This document shows positions 47,700-60,610 of a stretch of 64,000 nt of DNA, one piece after another. Position 1 is the stretch's first letter, and every line of letters starts with the position of its first letter. The DNA comes from Metallyticus violacea. Lineage: Eukaryota; Arthropoda; Insecta; Mantodea; Metallyticidae. Both the position numbers and the translations under genes were made by a program. The notes under the pieces are model-generated. The model saw only the letters and a program-made list of their open reading frames with translations. It did no database searches and was not told where the DNA came from. The stretch spans positions 68,850,001-68,914,000 of the forward strand of contig CM060842.1 in assembly GCA_030762175.1 (NCBI GenBank), read 5' to 3'.

Positions 47700-47950
47700 T
47701 TTATTTCAAAGCATTGTGTGCAACGTCGAATATAGTTCGAAAGACGTTTGCAAGCTCGTCGCCTGAAATTCCTCTCGAATGCGACTCTCCAGATTCTGGA
47801 AATCTCTTACTTTGATTTTGTAGACTAGTGCCTTGATAAACACACAAGAAAAGTCTAAGAGAGTCAAATCTGTTGAACATTATGACCATATTTGATACGA
47901 ATCTCTGTTGGGAAATCGTGGGTTGAGGTATTCTATCACAACTGACAAGA
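47700..47950 (-). pseudogene. IS630/Tc1-like transposase C-terminal remnant
   Basis: Across frames the minus strand reads PTHDFPNRDSYQIW (equivalent to 'RFPxRWIGRG'), DLTLLDFSCVFIKALVYKIK (equivalent to 'SPDLTPLDFFLWG-x-K-x-x-VYKTK', containing the third catalytic Asp), and RDFQNLESRIREEFQ. Then GDELANVFRTI, the C-terminal helix, follows. Typical of DUF4817/DDE insect transposases. Only the last third is present. Confidence 0.6.
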
Positions 47951-48520
47951 AATGGGGGGGGGGGAAATAAGTGCAATCCGAAATTTATTAGTAAAATCCA
48001 GATATGTCAAATCGTACAATCGAACTGAATCGTTCCTTATTAAACAGCATTATGTAGTGCTAGTCGGAAATAAAAAATAAAGATATAAAATAGTTCATAT
48101 CTTCAGCACTGTACTTGCTATTTATCAATGTGTTTACTTTTTGACACTAGACTATCTACATACTTTGCTTTCAGATAAAAACACCCATATAATATTTCCT
48201 ATTCACTGCAATTATTAAATCTGATATCAACTGAATATTTTCCCAACAACAGTAATAATAAAAACTTTTAAATTGTGACTGTTTATATGCATCGTACAAT
48301 TTTTTCTTTACATAACTGTACTTAGAAATTATTGAAAACATTGTCAAAAATAAAAAATATAGTAACATGTAATAAAATAAATCAGCGATTTTAAGGTCTA
48401 AATACAATTTTTGTGAAACTTTCTCAAGCTTAATTAAGAAATAAAGGAAAGAAAATTAAAGGAATTAACAGATATGCAAAGCACCATGCTCGTATTAGAT
48501 ACGGCGATCAATTTATTAAT
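47951..48520. other. AT-rich, nothing recognised
   Basis: The 78-codon minus frame at 48171-48407 is Tyr/Phe/Ile-rich and typical of AT-rich chance frames. A G11 run lies at 47953-47964. Confidence 0.45.
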
Positions 48521-48779
48521 TTATTTGGTTTATTTACGGATGCTCTTTAATTCAATTCAGGGCGTGAAACGACCAATAAATTTTCTTCGGAGGCCTCTTA
48601 TTTTAGAATTGAGGTTTATTTTCGTGCCGTAAATCTACTACATGGGACCCACTTTACTTCTCTTCCGAAGGAAGTCATACTTAGGATTTTTACTCCCGAT
48701 AAAATCCATCCTACCCGGGATTTAGCCCGCGATTTTGGGTTTACGAGGCAAGTATGGTTACCATTACACCACCAGGACG
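48521..48779 (-). mobile_element. SINE S2, copy with small deletion
   Basis: The minus strand matches the S2 head (cctggtggtgtaatggtaac, degenerate B box) and body (gacttccttcggaagagaag, tgggtcccatgtagtagat, tttcacgccctgaattga). About 20 bp near the 3' end (the 'gtcatgagcgtccc' block) is missing. Confidence 0.85.
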
Positions 48780-50028
48780 TTCAATGCATCAAGTTGTTTT
48801 TAAATCATAAAGCATGTTTAAATGTATCATAATATATTTATTTTAAAAAATCAACTCCATATTATGCATTGAAAAATGATTTTGTGAAATAAGTGGAAAT
48901 TATAAGACAGAGTTTTAAACAAATAAATAAAAAGACGATGTATATTTTGTAATTATATTGCTTCTCATAGTAATAGAGATGACTAATTTTAAGCATTAGT
49001 AACTTCTATATAAACTTCCTCTGGTGCACATGACCCATTTTCGTCCTACACAAACTCCATCGCCTCTTTTTTGACTCGACAGATATTCACAACGCACAGA
49101 CTGGTTTGCTTAATCCTCATTCACACCATCTCCATCATATTACGCCCTCCCGTGAAGACATTTACAGCTCGTAAAACTTGAAGAGAACATGGAAGCAGCA
49201 ATAGCTCAGTGCGTGAAGCAAAGAAATTTACAGCACGGCGGGCAGAGTGAGATATATACAGCGACAATAGAACGGATAGGGCTAAAGGAGAGACGGCCTT
49301 GAAGTGAACTACCCACTCTTTGTCTCTGATTTCCGCCTTCCTTACTCTTACTGTGCGCAGAGGAAAAGTCCAATATACCTTCAATGAAGCGCGCTTACTT
49401 TTTTCCATAGCGGGCTTCTAGAGGCTTGAAAGTGTGAAATGACATTCCATTACATTTATTATGTGCCCCTGAGGGGGAAAAAAAAAACTAGTTTGCTTCC
49501 CGCGTTCGCCCAACTTCGGGTAACATCGTTGGCAGCTGGATTTAAAGTACTTTGCCAGTAAAGTCGACCATGACACACACACTTCGAAGTTAATGTATCC
49601 GTACTACAGTCGATTACCCGAGCGGATAATGAGGAGAGTTTAGTATTTGCGTCCTAACCTACCTTATTATTTTATGTGCATTATTTTATTTAACATTATT
49701 AGTGAGTGTATCGGTTGTTTATATTACAGTTATAATGCAACTCTAGCGCTTAGGGAACAATAAATTGTCGCTATTTTTCGTATGTGAACAGCGCACTGTA
49801 CCAAAGGATATTTAGCCATTTTCAGATCTCGAAAGTCAAATTATTTTTTGTCTTAAAGCGTATTCAGGTAGAAGAAAGGGGACAAGCATTGAATACCCAG
49901 GCATTTTCAGCATTAATTTCTCTCCTTAAAACTTAAATTTGCAATATTATGTTAGCTTAACATGTAAATTACAAATGATACTAGTCTTTGTTGTCACCTC
50001 CAGTTTCAGCCGGTAATAAGTTGCAAGT
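48780..50028. other. No recognised feature
   Basis: Frame at 49121-49408 (minus, 95 codons) in a less AT-rich patch matches nothing. Confidence 0.45.
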
Positions 50029-50960
50029 TGAGACATGTTCAGTTCCGCATACAGCAAAATGCAGGTGATACGCGACGAACAATATGCTGCTCTGAAATTC
50101 TGCTTTCGCCTCAACATATCTTCAACCGAGGCCTATGCAATATTACAGGAGGGCTATGGAGATTGGTTCTTCCGTACAGCACAACTTGAAGATGCTTTAA
50201 AATGTTTAAAAAGAAGAGTTTAAGGAAGGGGACTTGATGCTCCAGCTTGTGCTGCTGTGAAAGGGAATCGTCGAGTAATATTAAAAACACTTTCAGAAAT
50301 GCCACCTGGTAACGGGTAAAATTTCACATGAGATGTGTTTATGCTCGATGGGTTCCAAGATTGCTGATGACTGAACAAATTGAATTTTGCGTGTAGGTTT
50401 GCGCCAGTTTAAAATGATGTTACAGAAAGATGCGGAGTTTCTTTCAAAGGTAATCCCTGCTGATGAAACTTGGCTACATCATTTCCATCCTGAAAGCAAA
50501 CAACAAAGTTCTGTGTGGAAATCACCACCAACAACACAAAGGTGGTTGCTTTTGCTGGGAAAGTTATAGAATTTGTTTGCCAGCACGTCATACTTTCACA
50601 CAACTGTAACTGAGCAATACTGCAGAGATGTCCTGAAAACTGTGCAAAGCCATATCACATGCAAAAGACTACATTTCCATTCAACAAGCTGGATACTGCA
50701 ACACGATAATACAAGACCACTCATCGCTAATGTTGTCACTAAATATCTCACAAAATCAATGTAAAGAGTGCCTTTCATCCCCCCTATAGTCCATATTTAG
50801 CACCGCGCTACTTTTTCTTTTTACCTAAATTGAAGAAACACTTCCCTGAAAGGATATGTCAAAATGATGTCTAACATGTCTTTGAAGATTTACAGAAACG
50901 CTGGGGCATGTACAAGTTCATTGCATCTAACGGTAAGTGCTTTAAGAAAAATCATAAAAA
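50029..50960 (+). pseudogene. Mariner-like transposase, decayed, nearly complete
   Basis: In order the plus strand reads MQVIRDEQYAALKFCFRLN (N-terminal HTH start), TEAYAILQEGYGD (helix of the HTH), LKTLSEMPPGN, PADETWLHHFHPESKQQSSV (first catalytic Asp, codon at 50462), LQHDNTRPLIANVV (second Asp, about 50705), HPPYSPYLAPRYFF (the third Asp position, Tyr at about 50794), and LQKRWGMYKFIASNG (C-terminus). Frameshifts and stops separate the blocks. The third Asp, expected in 'YSPDLAP', is Tyr (one base change), so the enzyme would be inactive even without the stops. TIRs were not identified. Confidence 0.85.
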
Positions 50961-52015
50961 TTATGAGTATGAGTAAAAGTGTGTTGGCAAAAAATAATTA
51001 TGATCATGCTTTACTTAACAGTCGCTTTAATTTCATGAATAGCTTATAGACTCCATTTATCAGAAAAAATCTTGAAGGATATTGTGAAAATAAGGCCAAC
51101 ATTCCTGAAACGACACTTGGATACTCCAAATTTGTTTCACGAAGACGTGTCTATATTGACACACCTGCTTCTTTCCTACTTACTACCCACATATGGAAGT
51201 ATCACTCTCTCACCAGAGATAAACTTTTGAGCAAATTCTACGGCAAGTTACCATGGGCAGATCGTACTGGAAGGAAGCCAACTACAAATTGAGGGGGTAA
51301 CGAAGTTTGCTGCGCACGGACTCCACTACTAGATCTACAAGATCAAACACCAAACACTTTAATGAACAAAACGCAGATTGTGTGCGCTCACTGTGTCGGA
51401 TATTTGATGGATCATGTACGAGTGCAAAAGCATACGTACCTCTAGTAATGATCTGCAAACAGTGCAGATTAAACATTTTATTTAAAAGTATTGAATTGAA
51501 TATTGTGTGTATCATTAATATCTCAAAAATACAATATCATACTTAGAATATGCAATATTTACTAATCGATGCTAGGAAATGCGCAATAATATAAAACTTT
51601 TCTAAACTTCTAAGAGTCGCAAAAAAATTTAAAAAGCGTACGATATCAACGTTTGAGAATAAAGATATGGAGGTTGTAAAACATTCTTCGGAACGGACCA
51701 AAGTACTTATTGACGAGAACTATGTGATAAAAAACGAAATCTAGCCGCAAATTACTTTGTAATCGGATATCTGCACACTTTTCAAAAACCTCTGATATAT
51801 CTACAATTATTCTAAATGTGCTCCAACTTTTCAGTGTTTCATTATACAGGTTTTTCATTCCGTTATGCAATCAGAAATTGATATTGCCGAAGTAAAGCTA
51901 CTACGTAACCGTCTCGACATCTACCGAGGAAATCATTTCCCTCAGTCGGAACTCATACCGCACAAGTGTTATTTATTATTAATAACAATAATAAATATTG
52001 TAGTCATCATTTTAG
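50961..52015. other. No recognised gene
   Basis: Overlapping frames at 51050-51546, one reading FVSRRRVYIDTPASFLL and another LLSKFYGKLPWADRTG, look somewhat protein-like but match no family I know. Confidence 0.35.
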
Positions 52016-52510
52016 TAGATGCTTAAGTGTCTTCCTTCCGCTGTGAGACACGTCTGAATCCGTTTAAAAAGATTTTGAGATACTCGCCGTAATAATTCAT
52101 CCCTCCAAATATTGTTAACTGGCTGCAGGATATTTTGTTTCAGCACCTCTGCTTGTTTTATTTCGAGTATAATTTTATATGCGTGAAGTGGTGACAACTG
52201 AGTGGCTTTATACGCACTGACGACAGATAAACCAACTTGTTGGGTAATCGTATTAAAGACTTTCGAGGAGAAGTTTCTAATCGATAGCCATTTTTAAAGC
52301 TTCTCCTTTGTTAAAACCTGATTTTTTGGTCTCTGCTTCTTGCCAATGACAGCGCCTTGGGTTCGGACTTTTTACACTAATACGAAAATTTATTTTCCGT
52401 GTGGAAATGTTTGTCCTGGAAACTAACCACAAAATTTTCTCTATAATATTTGATCGATTTCTTTTGCATATAGTAAGCGTAAGTGAATAGTCTCTGCTCC
52501 AGCGTATATA
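52016..52510 (-). pseudogene. Internally deleted DUF4817-type transposase
   Basis: The minus strand reads, across frames, RKFCG-FPGQTFPHGK, then KVRTQGAVIGKKQRPKNQVL (HTH), then LTKEKL and LETSPRKSLIRLPNK (equivalent to 'RVLTEEKL' and 'SPRKSLRRLAQQ'). It passes directly to HAYKIILEIKQAE, LLRRVSQNLFKRIQTC and LTAEGRHLSIY (C-terminal helix). The whole DDE core is missing, as in the copies at 6318 and 53745, but the sequence is a different subfamily. Confidence 0.75.
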
Positions 52511-53744
52511 TCACTATAGGCATGTTCCACAATACAAAAATACACGGTACAAAATCACTGTATAGAAATACACTTTCTACAGAAATACAAATGAAACAAC
52601 ATGATAAACACGACTGTGCAAGCTTAATTGCCTGTGTAAGCTAAACTTTATTCTAGTCTAACCGGAAATTACGCGTGCACTTATGTCAAGCGGATTCTAC
52701 TTAGTGCATACGACTCCATATGACTTCATTGCGACATGAGGACACAGTATTTGAACAGTTTCTTGTTATTAATTAATCATGCTATTATACAAGCTCTTTA
52801 CATTACCATAATTAATTTGTGTATGTGTAGGGCAAAAAGTGCACTTCTTTTAAGGAATAAAATAATCAATGAACAACGAAAAAAAAAGCGTTAAAGAACA
52901 AATGCATATGATTTATTAGGAACATCAGGTGCTCTGTGTCTATACATATCTTGAATAAAGAAATGTGTAAACTGGAACAGTATTTTGCGATTGCAAGCGT
53001 AGAAGACAAAGTTTTCAATTTATAGCAAGCACAAATAACTTTAACGCAGATTTAAATGACAGCACGGGCTCTTGGACTATAATTCAGTTTCTTTAATTCT
53101 CTTTCCCTATCTTGTTAATTAAAACTAAGATATTCCTAAAGTAAGTTTACCCAAGTTCCATGTTAAATTAATGTTTATTGAATATCTTGTAATGAATGTC
53201 AAAATGAAACACAATCAAACATTTCCTGTTAACGTCAACGAGAATGAGGTCGCAGACATATTCTAGGTACTATGTCTTTCCTCAATATACAATAATCATA
53301 CAGGAAGCAAAAGTACAAAGTTCGTTTTAGCACTGTCAAGTATAAAACCAGCCTTGTCAACAAAGCTGTAGCAGTTTGTTAGTTTGTCTTACAATTTGCT
53401 TGAAGTGAGTAAGACTAGGAGGGAAAGACTCATATAGTGTGATTTAGCAAGAGCAATGAACAATTATATCTTAAAATGGAAGCGTTGCATTCGGTTATAC
53501 ATGGATAATTATTTATTTATTTATTTTGTTTAAATGTGAGGTTCATTAGTTTATTTTCTTATCATGTGATCAGTTTTAACCGTGCTTGAATAGTTATCTA
53601 GAGAAGGTATTTGGAATGAATTCACTATCTCCCCTGTCTTAAAAATAGCAACGTATTAAAATCCAACCATATCCGAAGAGGACTTGAGCAGCTACTCCTA
53701 GAGAAATAAAGTGTAGTTATTTGATTTACAAATCAGCACAGTGC
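52511..53744. other. AT-rich, nothing recognised
   Basis: No supported feature. Confidence 0.45.
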
Positions 53745-54275
53745 GTCTGCATACTGAGGGAGTCAGTCGCCAAGGCCTTATATGCATGTACAGGAGGCGT
53801 TTGTTGTTATTTTGAGGGAAATTTTGTTGTAATTTAATATATTACTGGATGCTTTCATTGTGTGTTAACTGTCTGCTAATTGTCCTTCGTTAATTATGCC
53901 GTACATCTTGAATTATGTACAATATATATGTGAAAAACATTCTTATGCAGAAGTGGTAAGGCAATTTGCAAGAAAATATCCTTGTTATCATGTTGCAGGT
54001 AATGAAACTGTTCGCCAACTTGCTAAAAAGTTGACTAGAGAGATGGCAACCGCCGTGTCCTTACGGAAGCAAAGCTATATGAAATACAGGAATTTCCTAA
54101 GCAGATTCCTGCAATGTATTGCCGCTGAGGGACATCATTTTCAACACCTATTATAACACATGTTAGTACTTAACATTATCAGTTTTAAATACATTATCTT
54201 TTATCAATAGAAATATAAATACTAATATACGCGGCGACTTTTATCAGCCTTTTTACAGTTGCGACGGCCAATAGG
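53745..54275 (+). mobile_element. Internally deleted DUF4817-type transposon, copy B
   Basis: It contains an 86-codon frame (53896-54156) that begins YILNYVQYICEKHSYAEVVR, QFARKYPCYHVAGNETVRQL, AKKLTREM, the DUF4817-type HTH, and then drops out of frame at 'VLTEAKLYEIQEF'. Next comes CIAAEGHHFQHLL, the C-terminal tail of these transposases. The DDE core is deleted. About 150 bp of 5' non-coding sequence and 100 bp 3' of the frame are shared with the copy at 6318-6900. Confidence 0.75.
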
Positions 54276-55129
54276 CAGCCACACTCAAGCTTCTGGTAAC
54301 TTAAATAAACTCACTGAACTTTCCAAATGCTCACCAGAGCCGACTTTACAATGAAGTAATAAATTATACAGCTTGAGAAGTACTGTGCGCCGCCGCTAAA
54401 GGACATTGGTGCTCTCGGCTGGCGCATTAGTTATTACCAAAAACGAAAATCTCTAATTTAAAGGAATTTCAAATGATTATTAAATTTTATATCTGGATTT
54501 CAAACAAAACACTAAAACAGTCTAACTTCGCTGCCCAATAAGCTGTATCTGTTTAAAAATGCCTTTTATCATCAACTTATAATATTTAGGGCTAAGGTCT
54601 GTGTCGTGTCCTGACGGACCATATGAATCATTTTAATTTTAGCTACACTTAGTACCGTTAGATGTCAGAAGGATAGGTGATCATCCCATCCCATCAAATT
54701 ATCCATGAAACGAAAATCAGAGGTAGTTTTGGAATAAAACTATCTCAGTTACTAACGCACTGATGAAACTAAAAGGTTTATATAATCAAATCTGACCTTA
54801 CCTTATGTTATCCCAGCCCGTTTATCGTTTATGTAAGATAAAATACAAAGTATACATAAAAGTAATTGAAAGTAAGGCATTGAAAATGGTAAGTCCATAT
54901 ATTCAGATAACAAAAATTTTGAAAATGAAGGTGGACTAGATCAACACTCATTGTTTTTCGTTTTGATAATTTCTATGTAGTTATGTTTTATAATTAGAAA
55001 TTGGTTGGTGTTCCATTAAAAAAGATCTTCGTGTCCCCGAGTGTACTTGTGTTGTTTATTGGTGGGCATGAAACTGGTTAATCTTAGTTATAGGACAAAC
55101 AATTTAATGTATACGGTGACAAAAATAAC
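54276..55129. other. No recognised feature
   Basis: No supported frame or repeat. Confidence 0.45.
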
Positions 55130-55450
55130 CGCTTGGATTGAAGATAGACATTTCAAACCATTGTTTTCTAAAGAAAAAATAGTAGCTTATTTTAAATGTA
55201 GGCATCATTGCTAGCTAAAACCTTTTGAAACTTGATGGAAGACTATGAATTCCATTTTGATAGAACCTCTTAGTGCGGGAAGCAAAACATTCACATAGAT
55301 ATTTTCTAGATTGCTAAAGGTTCTAAAGTGCTGTCCTATGAGGTGATTTTCTGATGGTGAAAAGTCTGGAAAATGAAGTGAGTGCCCTAATTTTCCAAAC
55401 TAGACGAATCCGCCTTAGCTGTATATGGGTGCCAGCTGGTTATGACGTTG
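55130..55450 (-). pseudogene. Mariner-like transposase C-terminal remnant
   Basis: Minus-strand frames read LGHSLHFPDFSPSENHLIG (equivalent to 'LPHPPYSPDLSPSDYHLFG', third catalytic Asp), NLENIYVNVL and RFYQNGIHSLPSSFKRF then LASNDAYI (equivalent to 'FYxNGIxxLPxRWxKV..xDGxY'). Strongly decayed. Only the last third is seen. Confidence 0.5.
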
Positions 55451-57039
55451 ATTGTTTGACAGACTGGCGGCAATTCACTTTTTCCCCAGCAGATGTGGGG
55501 TGGAATCACAAGTTTCTGCACTGACGTTGAATTGCTACGGCACATCCTCACACACCTCAATAGTCGCTAAGAGAACATCTTACTGGCCTTCTCCACACCA
55601 TTCATACAGCATACAAGCTCGTATAATCAAGCTTAACTGTCCTTCTTGGAATACTGGCTAACATTAGGAAACATTGAACTCCCAGCTGAAACGTCGAGCT
55701 CTCAACAACAATTTGTCCTCTTCTTGCCTTTAATTGTTGCCAATGCTTGAAATTTGACGAAAAACTGAAAAAACCAACAAAACCTTTTTATCAACTGTAA
55801 AGAATTTTGATACGACCAGTATATTTATACATGTCCCTTTATAATGCTAATTCTTCTATATGGAATAAAGCAGATAACATTAAAATCGGTATTGATAACA
55901 CATATTTGCCATATATTACCCTCTATTTGTTTTGTTTTAGCATATTATAATTGTGTTAGTGATCATTAGATATTAGCGGCCTATGATAAGGCAGAAAAAC
56001 ATATAAAGACAGACAGGTAGCTAATAATGCACACTAAACTAGTTTGCCGTCATTTACCAACTACAGAAATGCTTTCTGACTCTCAAAACTGTAATCTGCA
56101 CTGCTTTTTTTAATTAAAATGTAAACTTAGTACTATTAAGTTGAAATTCACAGTTTAGCAACGTTGATGGTAAATAGTGCTTTCCCGGAATATTTTCTAT
56201 CTCTGCAAGTGCAAAAAGCTGCTTTATTCTTGATCAGTTGAGACACATTTTTAGGAGAAACTGTACAATAGTGACTGGTAAATTAACTGAAAAGTTTTAA
56301 ATACCAGATCAGCATCAATATATTTATAATAGTATTGATTATAAAACAAAAACAAAATATTTAATTTACACTAGTTATAATTCAATAAGTTCTATATTAC
56401 ACCATACAGATATGCTGCAAAAAGGTTGGTTTTTTAAAGTTTTCGCTTTTATCTACTAATCTGCTGAACGAAGCCGCAACATAATTATGGCAGTTGTTTA
56501 AACTCTTAACACACAAGGTCGTTCATTAGTTTAAACGGATACAAATCTACCAGTTTGAGCCACTGCGCCGCGGGCACCCTTACAACTATTATCTGTAACA
56601 GTGCACCATTCTCTTTACGTTTGGTGTTGTCTCTACAAAATCTTCAGAGAATTGGGCATATCTTCTCATGCCTAGATAGCAGGTTAAGTGCACGTGGTCT
56701 TCATATTTTATTTCCAATATGCAATAGTTGCGTATGGAATTCCAGAAAAGTTAGTGATGTGTAATAGTTCAGTTCATCCTACCAAACATTCAGGGATTCT
56801 ATGTAAATATAAAGCAGCATAAAGCAATACTAGCTGAGTGGGCATCAAAAATTATCCACGTTCGTAATTCGAGGGAAAAACGTATTTAATCATCAAAAAT
56901 GGAGAACTTTGACTTTTTATGTAACTTTGGTACTTCAGTCAGGAACGTTGGCAAGTGCCCATTCGTAATTTTCTACACAAACTCATCCATATTCAGGATT
57001 GTGTTGTAGTACATGGTATTTATGCATTGTTTTAATCCT
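55451..57039. other. No recognised feature
   Basis: Frames at 55452-55661 and 56555-56764 match nothing with confidence. The first may be a 5' continuation of the mariner remnant. Confidence 0.4.
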
Positions 57040-57260
57040 AACTTTGTAGTTTCAGATCCAAAATCTTTCCTACAAACTTAGAAATTACATCTCCTTAAGG
57101 ATTGTGCCCTAATAGAAATGTTATTGCTCTTTGCAGAATTTTACACTCTAATAAGATGTGTTTTGTAGTCTCATCAGACTGTTTATAGATGGTCAATGTG
57201 ATTTCATAGCGCAGGGCCATCATCCGAAATAGCCAATGTCCTATAATGGTTCCAGACTTT
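57040..57260 (-). pseudogene. LINE C-terminal remnant, RNase H lineage
   Basis: The minus strand reads MMALRYEITLTIYKQSDETT, KHILLECKILQRAITFLLGHN, and then in another frame GDVISKFVGKILDLKLQS. This aligns with the knuckle and C-terminus of the LINE at 38555-39603 (PLCKQDEEIASHILLNC, DADIGNKILQLVQ), with the second Cys of the knuckle changed to Tyr. It probably belongs to the same lineage. Confidence 0.5.
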
Positions 57261-58655
57261 ATTGATTTTATTTCTATCCCTACTCAATAGGCGTTATCAA
57301 ATATTTTAATAGGAATTTTACACGGTTCTTGACCGAGAGAGTTCTTCCTTCTTATATGATATTCTTTCTTGATACATGGACATACTGTGATACATGCAGT
57401 TTTGTTACTAATACCGTAAAACGTTCTGGTTATAGTTCAACACATCTTCATACGAACATATCCAGCACAATTGACGGGGACATCTCTCGAATCCACTGCA
57501 GAAATTAATTCCCTGCCTGCTACTCATGATTTTCTATTAGATTTTAATAGAAATGCTAGTACTTCTTTCAAATTCACAGCCTGAAGAGACGATCATATTT
57601 CGTAATCATTTTTTCCCCTCTTTGCGGGAACATTTAAAAACAAATGACAAATCCACAAGAACATTGTAAAATATAAATAAGTTTTTAATGAATTCAATTG
57701 CACATATTTTCGTACTGAAATGAATATTTATTTTTTGACTGTATCTATGCCTTTGAGAGTGTTCGTTAAGGGACACTTTTCAACGACACTGATGCACTGC
57801 TAACTGCTATAGAAGATAGAAATATTATTGCTGATTATTTTAAGTACATAATTTTAGTATTATTTAAAAAAGTAACATTTTACTTTCTCTCGTTTTTTCT
57901 TTTCCCTTTCTTTCCTTTCTTAAGAACGCTGCTGTTGATTTCGTTTTTACTTGTTATATTCCTCTCTCTCTTTGCGTTTTCTTTTTACAGCTTGGAACAT
58001 ATAAAAACTTTGTGCAGTGTTATACCACCGTAATTGGGATGCACTTGATGAAGGCAACCTTGTGTTCTTGGGTTATTTTCAAGACCGCTCGAGGTAAAAT
58101 TATCTCATATCGGCCTCGCTGCAACTCCGTGTACTTGAGCCTTAATGCCTTCCTTTATATTCCGTACAAAGAGCGGGCACTTCATTTTACACCAAGTACA
58201 GCGGTCTGGGTGGGAGGAGCAGTAAGGAGTAAAAGCTAAGGAAATGTTGCACTTGGTTTTCCTCACATTTCTCTAGTCCAATTTTGATAGCTTAACGCCA
58301 CTCTGATAATGAGCTCACGTTCTCATTCTCATATAACGGAGTTGATGTAACTAACGTAATGAAAGACAATGACTCCTTGGCGCTGTTGTTCTCGGCCACG
58401 AAACCTTGTCCTCGTTAAACGCAGACGTCCAAAGAACCAAGCTTTCTTATTTTTACAGACTTAATATTCTGCAAGAATGCAGTTAAGACTAAATCTGCCC
58501 TCAAGGGATCCTCTTTACAAACGCAGTAGTGTTTATAAGAGTAGCGTTAGACATTTCCCTCCATCTTGAGCAATTAGAGTTAAAGAAGTTGATGACAACA
58601 GACGTTTCTGTAAAACTGCTCTAAATATAAACTACTCAGTAAATGTAGAACAAGA
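57261..58655. other. No recognised gene; possible splice acceptor
   Basis: A good-looking polypyrimidine tract ending tttttacag lies at about 57990. The frame beyond it (58012-58239) has no family resemblance. Confidence 0.4.
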
Positions 58656-59027
58656 ATGAAAAGGGGAATGCCAGATTGTTTCAACGACGACGTATTTACA
58701 GTTAGTACGAACCATACCTGCTTCACAGCACAACGGTATAGATCAAAGAGTATTTCTGGGATCTACAGAATTCCTTGCTGCAATTGGCGGTCTACATTAG
58801 AACTCTTTTCTTGGATTGGACTTTTAGTGGCGGAGGAGAATATATTTCCGTATTTCAACCTTGCTCAAAGAAGGGCCTACGCTCCCAATGGCGGCACCTT
58901 CGGAAGGAAGGGGTATGGTGGGGGGAGACCGGTCGATCAGGATCCACGACCGATGAGACAAGATCCTCAACATGTTGTTTCCAGACAGAACACTCCAACG
59001 GCGGTGGAAGCCTCCGCAAGGACTTAA
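58656..59027 (+). CDS. Unrecognised 123-codon frame
   Basis: The ATG-to-stop frame lies in a less AT-rich patch, with a Gly/Pro/Arg-rich end (GRKGYGGGRPVDQDPRPMRQ). Frames of similar length (113 and 89 codons on the minus strand, 105 on the plus) overlap it, so openness is a composition effect. No domain recognised. Probably not coding. Confidence 0.12.
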   Translation: MKRGMPDCFNDDVFTVSTNHTCFTAQRYRSKSISGIYRIPCCNWRSTLELFSWIGLLVAEENIFPYFNLAQRRAYAPNGGTFGRKGYGGGRPVDQDPRPMRQDPQHVVSRQNTPTAVEASART

Positions 59028-59976
59028 GCCTCTCAGAAAATTCACTTTCTTTCCAAAGCGTAAGCATAAGGTGTAAACTGGCAGCAACATAATAGAGAAA
59101 GTGCAAACCATAGTTTCTCTCCATGTTAAAAAGAGTAATACAAGGAGTAATGCTCTCCTAAGCAAAAAATTAGATGGTTAGAACCAGCTGCACAAAAATC
59201 TGGCTGGCATTTTTAAAAAGATGCAAGAACACCAAAAGAGCTCAGCAAGAATCTCGATAATACAACAGTGACATTGTGCCAGAAGTAACTAGATTTTCAA
59301 TAGTGTGATAGTAGGACATTTGACTAGAAAAAAATGTTCACTGCGTAGCTTGGCTTTATGATTAAAGGCAATGAACTTTTCCAAATATAGTAACTTTTTA
59401 TACGGTTATTTCATTAGTAAGCACCAATGTACCTATGCTGTTAATACATGCGGGCAAGAGGCCGCCATATCTTCCAAGCAAAGCATAAAAATAACCAGTA
59501 TTATTAACTGCTTTGATTTCAAAGTCCCTAAAGGATGTTAGCATTACATACCTTATCCGCAATTATAGAAAGTAAAAAAATAAATAAATAAATCACAAAC
59601 AACAACTGCGGATGAATAATGCATTTGGATTTATGTGTCCACTAGAGTGGAAAAAATATTTCTAATCTTGTTACCACTGTTTTGCATGTTTAATTTCACT
59701 GCAATGAAGAACTACTGTTTGAAAACTAGACAGAATGGCGTCGATTGGTTTGAACTGTGTGACAAGACCAGGGCAGTGCGCCCTGTCACATGACCCCCCC
59801 CCCTTTTTTTTCCTCATACTCTTTCTCTTGTTAGAACCACTCTACATTCAAAGCCCCCCTCGCCGCGTGCGATGAAAGCAAATATAATTTCACTCTATAG
59901 ACTTTTAATAGGTGTGAAAAAAAGTGGGAGACAACGCTGGAAAGTAAATTTATAGCAATTTCGGTATAATTATACT
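59028..59976. other. No recognised feature
   Basis: Contains an (AAAT)n-like tract near 59574-59592 and a C10-T8 run at 59793-59811. Confidence 0.45.
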
Positions 59977-60378
59977 TTACTCGCGGGACACTGTTCTCGG
60001 ATTGAATTTTGCCGGAAAAGTCGTGAGTAAAAGAATGTCGCTGCAGTCTGGCGGAAGGAAAAAATTACACACCACGCGTTCTACAAGTAAATTCATTTTG
60101 ATGGTGCTTGGAGTACCACAGATAACATGGCGTATGGGGAGCCTTAGGAAACCGCTTTCGAATATTTTAGTGGTGGAAGTCCACGTACAACCCATTTGTG
60201 TCACAAAGAGTTCTGGCGTGCATTTAAAGCAATAGGCCAGCAAAGGAATACGTAAAAAGGGATGTGGTGTGGAAATCATTGCAATATTGTGTATCTCAGT
60301 GATGGTATTTGTACTGAAATAGTACCGCGCGATCAACTTTGTTTTCCCCCGGAGTGTTTTGCCTATGGGCGAGCGCAC
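59977..60378 (-). CDS. Unrecognised 133-codon frame
   Basis: The minus-strand frame opens at the ATG at 60378 and contains a block FMLLTTFPAKFNPRTVSRE-like at its end. A 77-codon plus-strand frame overlaps it. I recognise no domain, signal or splice structure. The patch is less AT-rich than its surroundings. Confidence 0.15.
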   Translation of the reverse strand: MRSPIGKTLRGKTKLIARYYFSTNTITEIHNIAMISTPHPFLRIPLLAYCFKCTPELFVTQMGCTWTSTTKIFESGFLRLPIRHVICGTPSTIKMNLLVERVVCNFFLPPDCSDILLLTTFPAKFNPRTVSRE

Positions 60379-60610
60379 CGCTCTTTGGCCGGTTAACCGG
60401 CCAGCCGGATCTCGGTGATTAGCGAAAGGGTAAAATAATAAAAGAAACCAAACAATTTAAGAAACTCATTACTCACCAAATTAACAAATCAGGTGCTGAA
60501 ACTGTCTACCTTTATTATCCACACATTTTTCTTATCAAAATTCAAAATTTTGTTTCATTTCATTGGTTGATTTTAAGATGGCGTCCCATGAGTGAAATAA
60601 TCAATTATGA

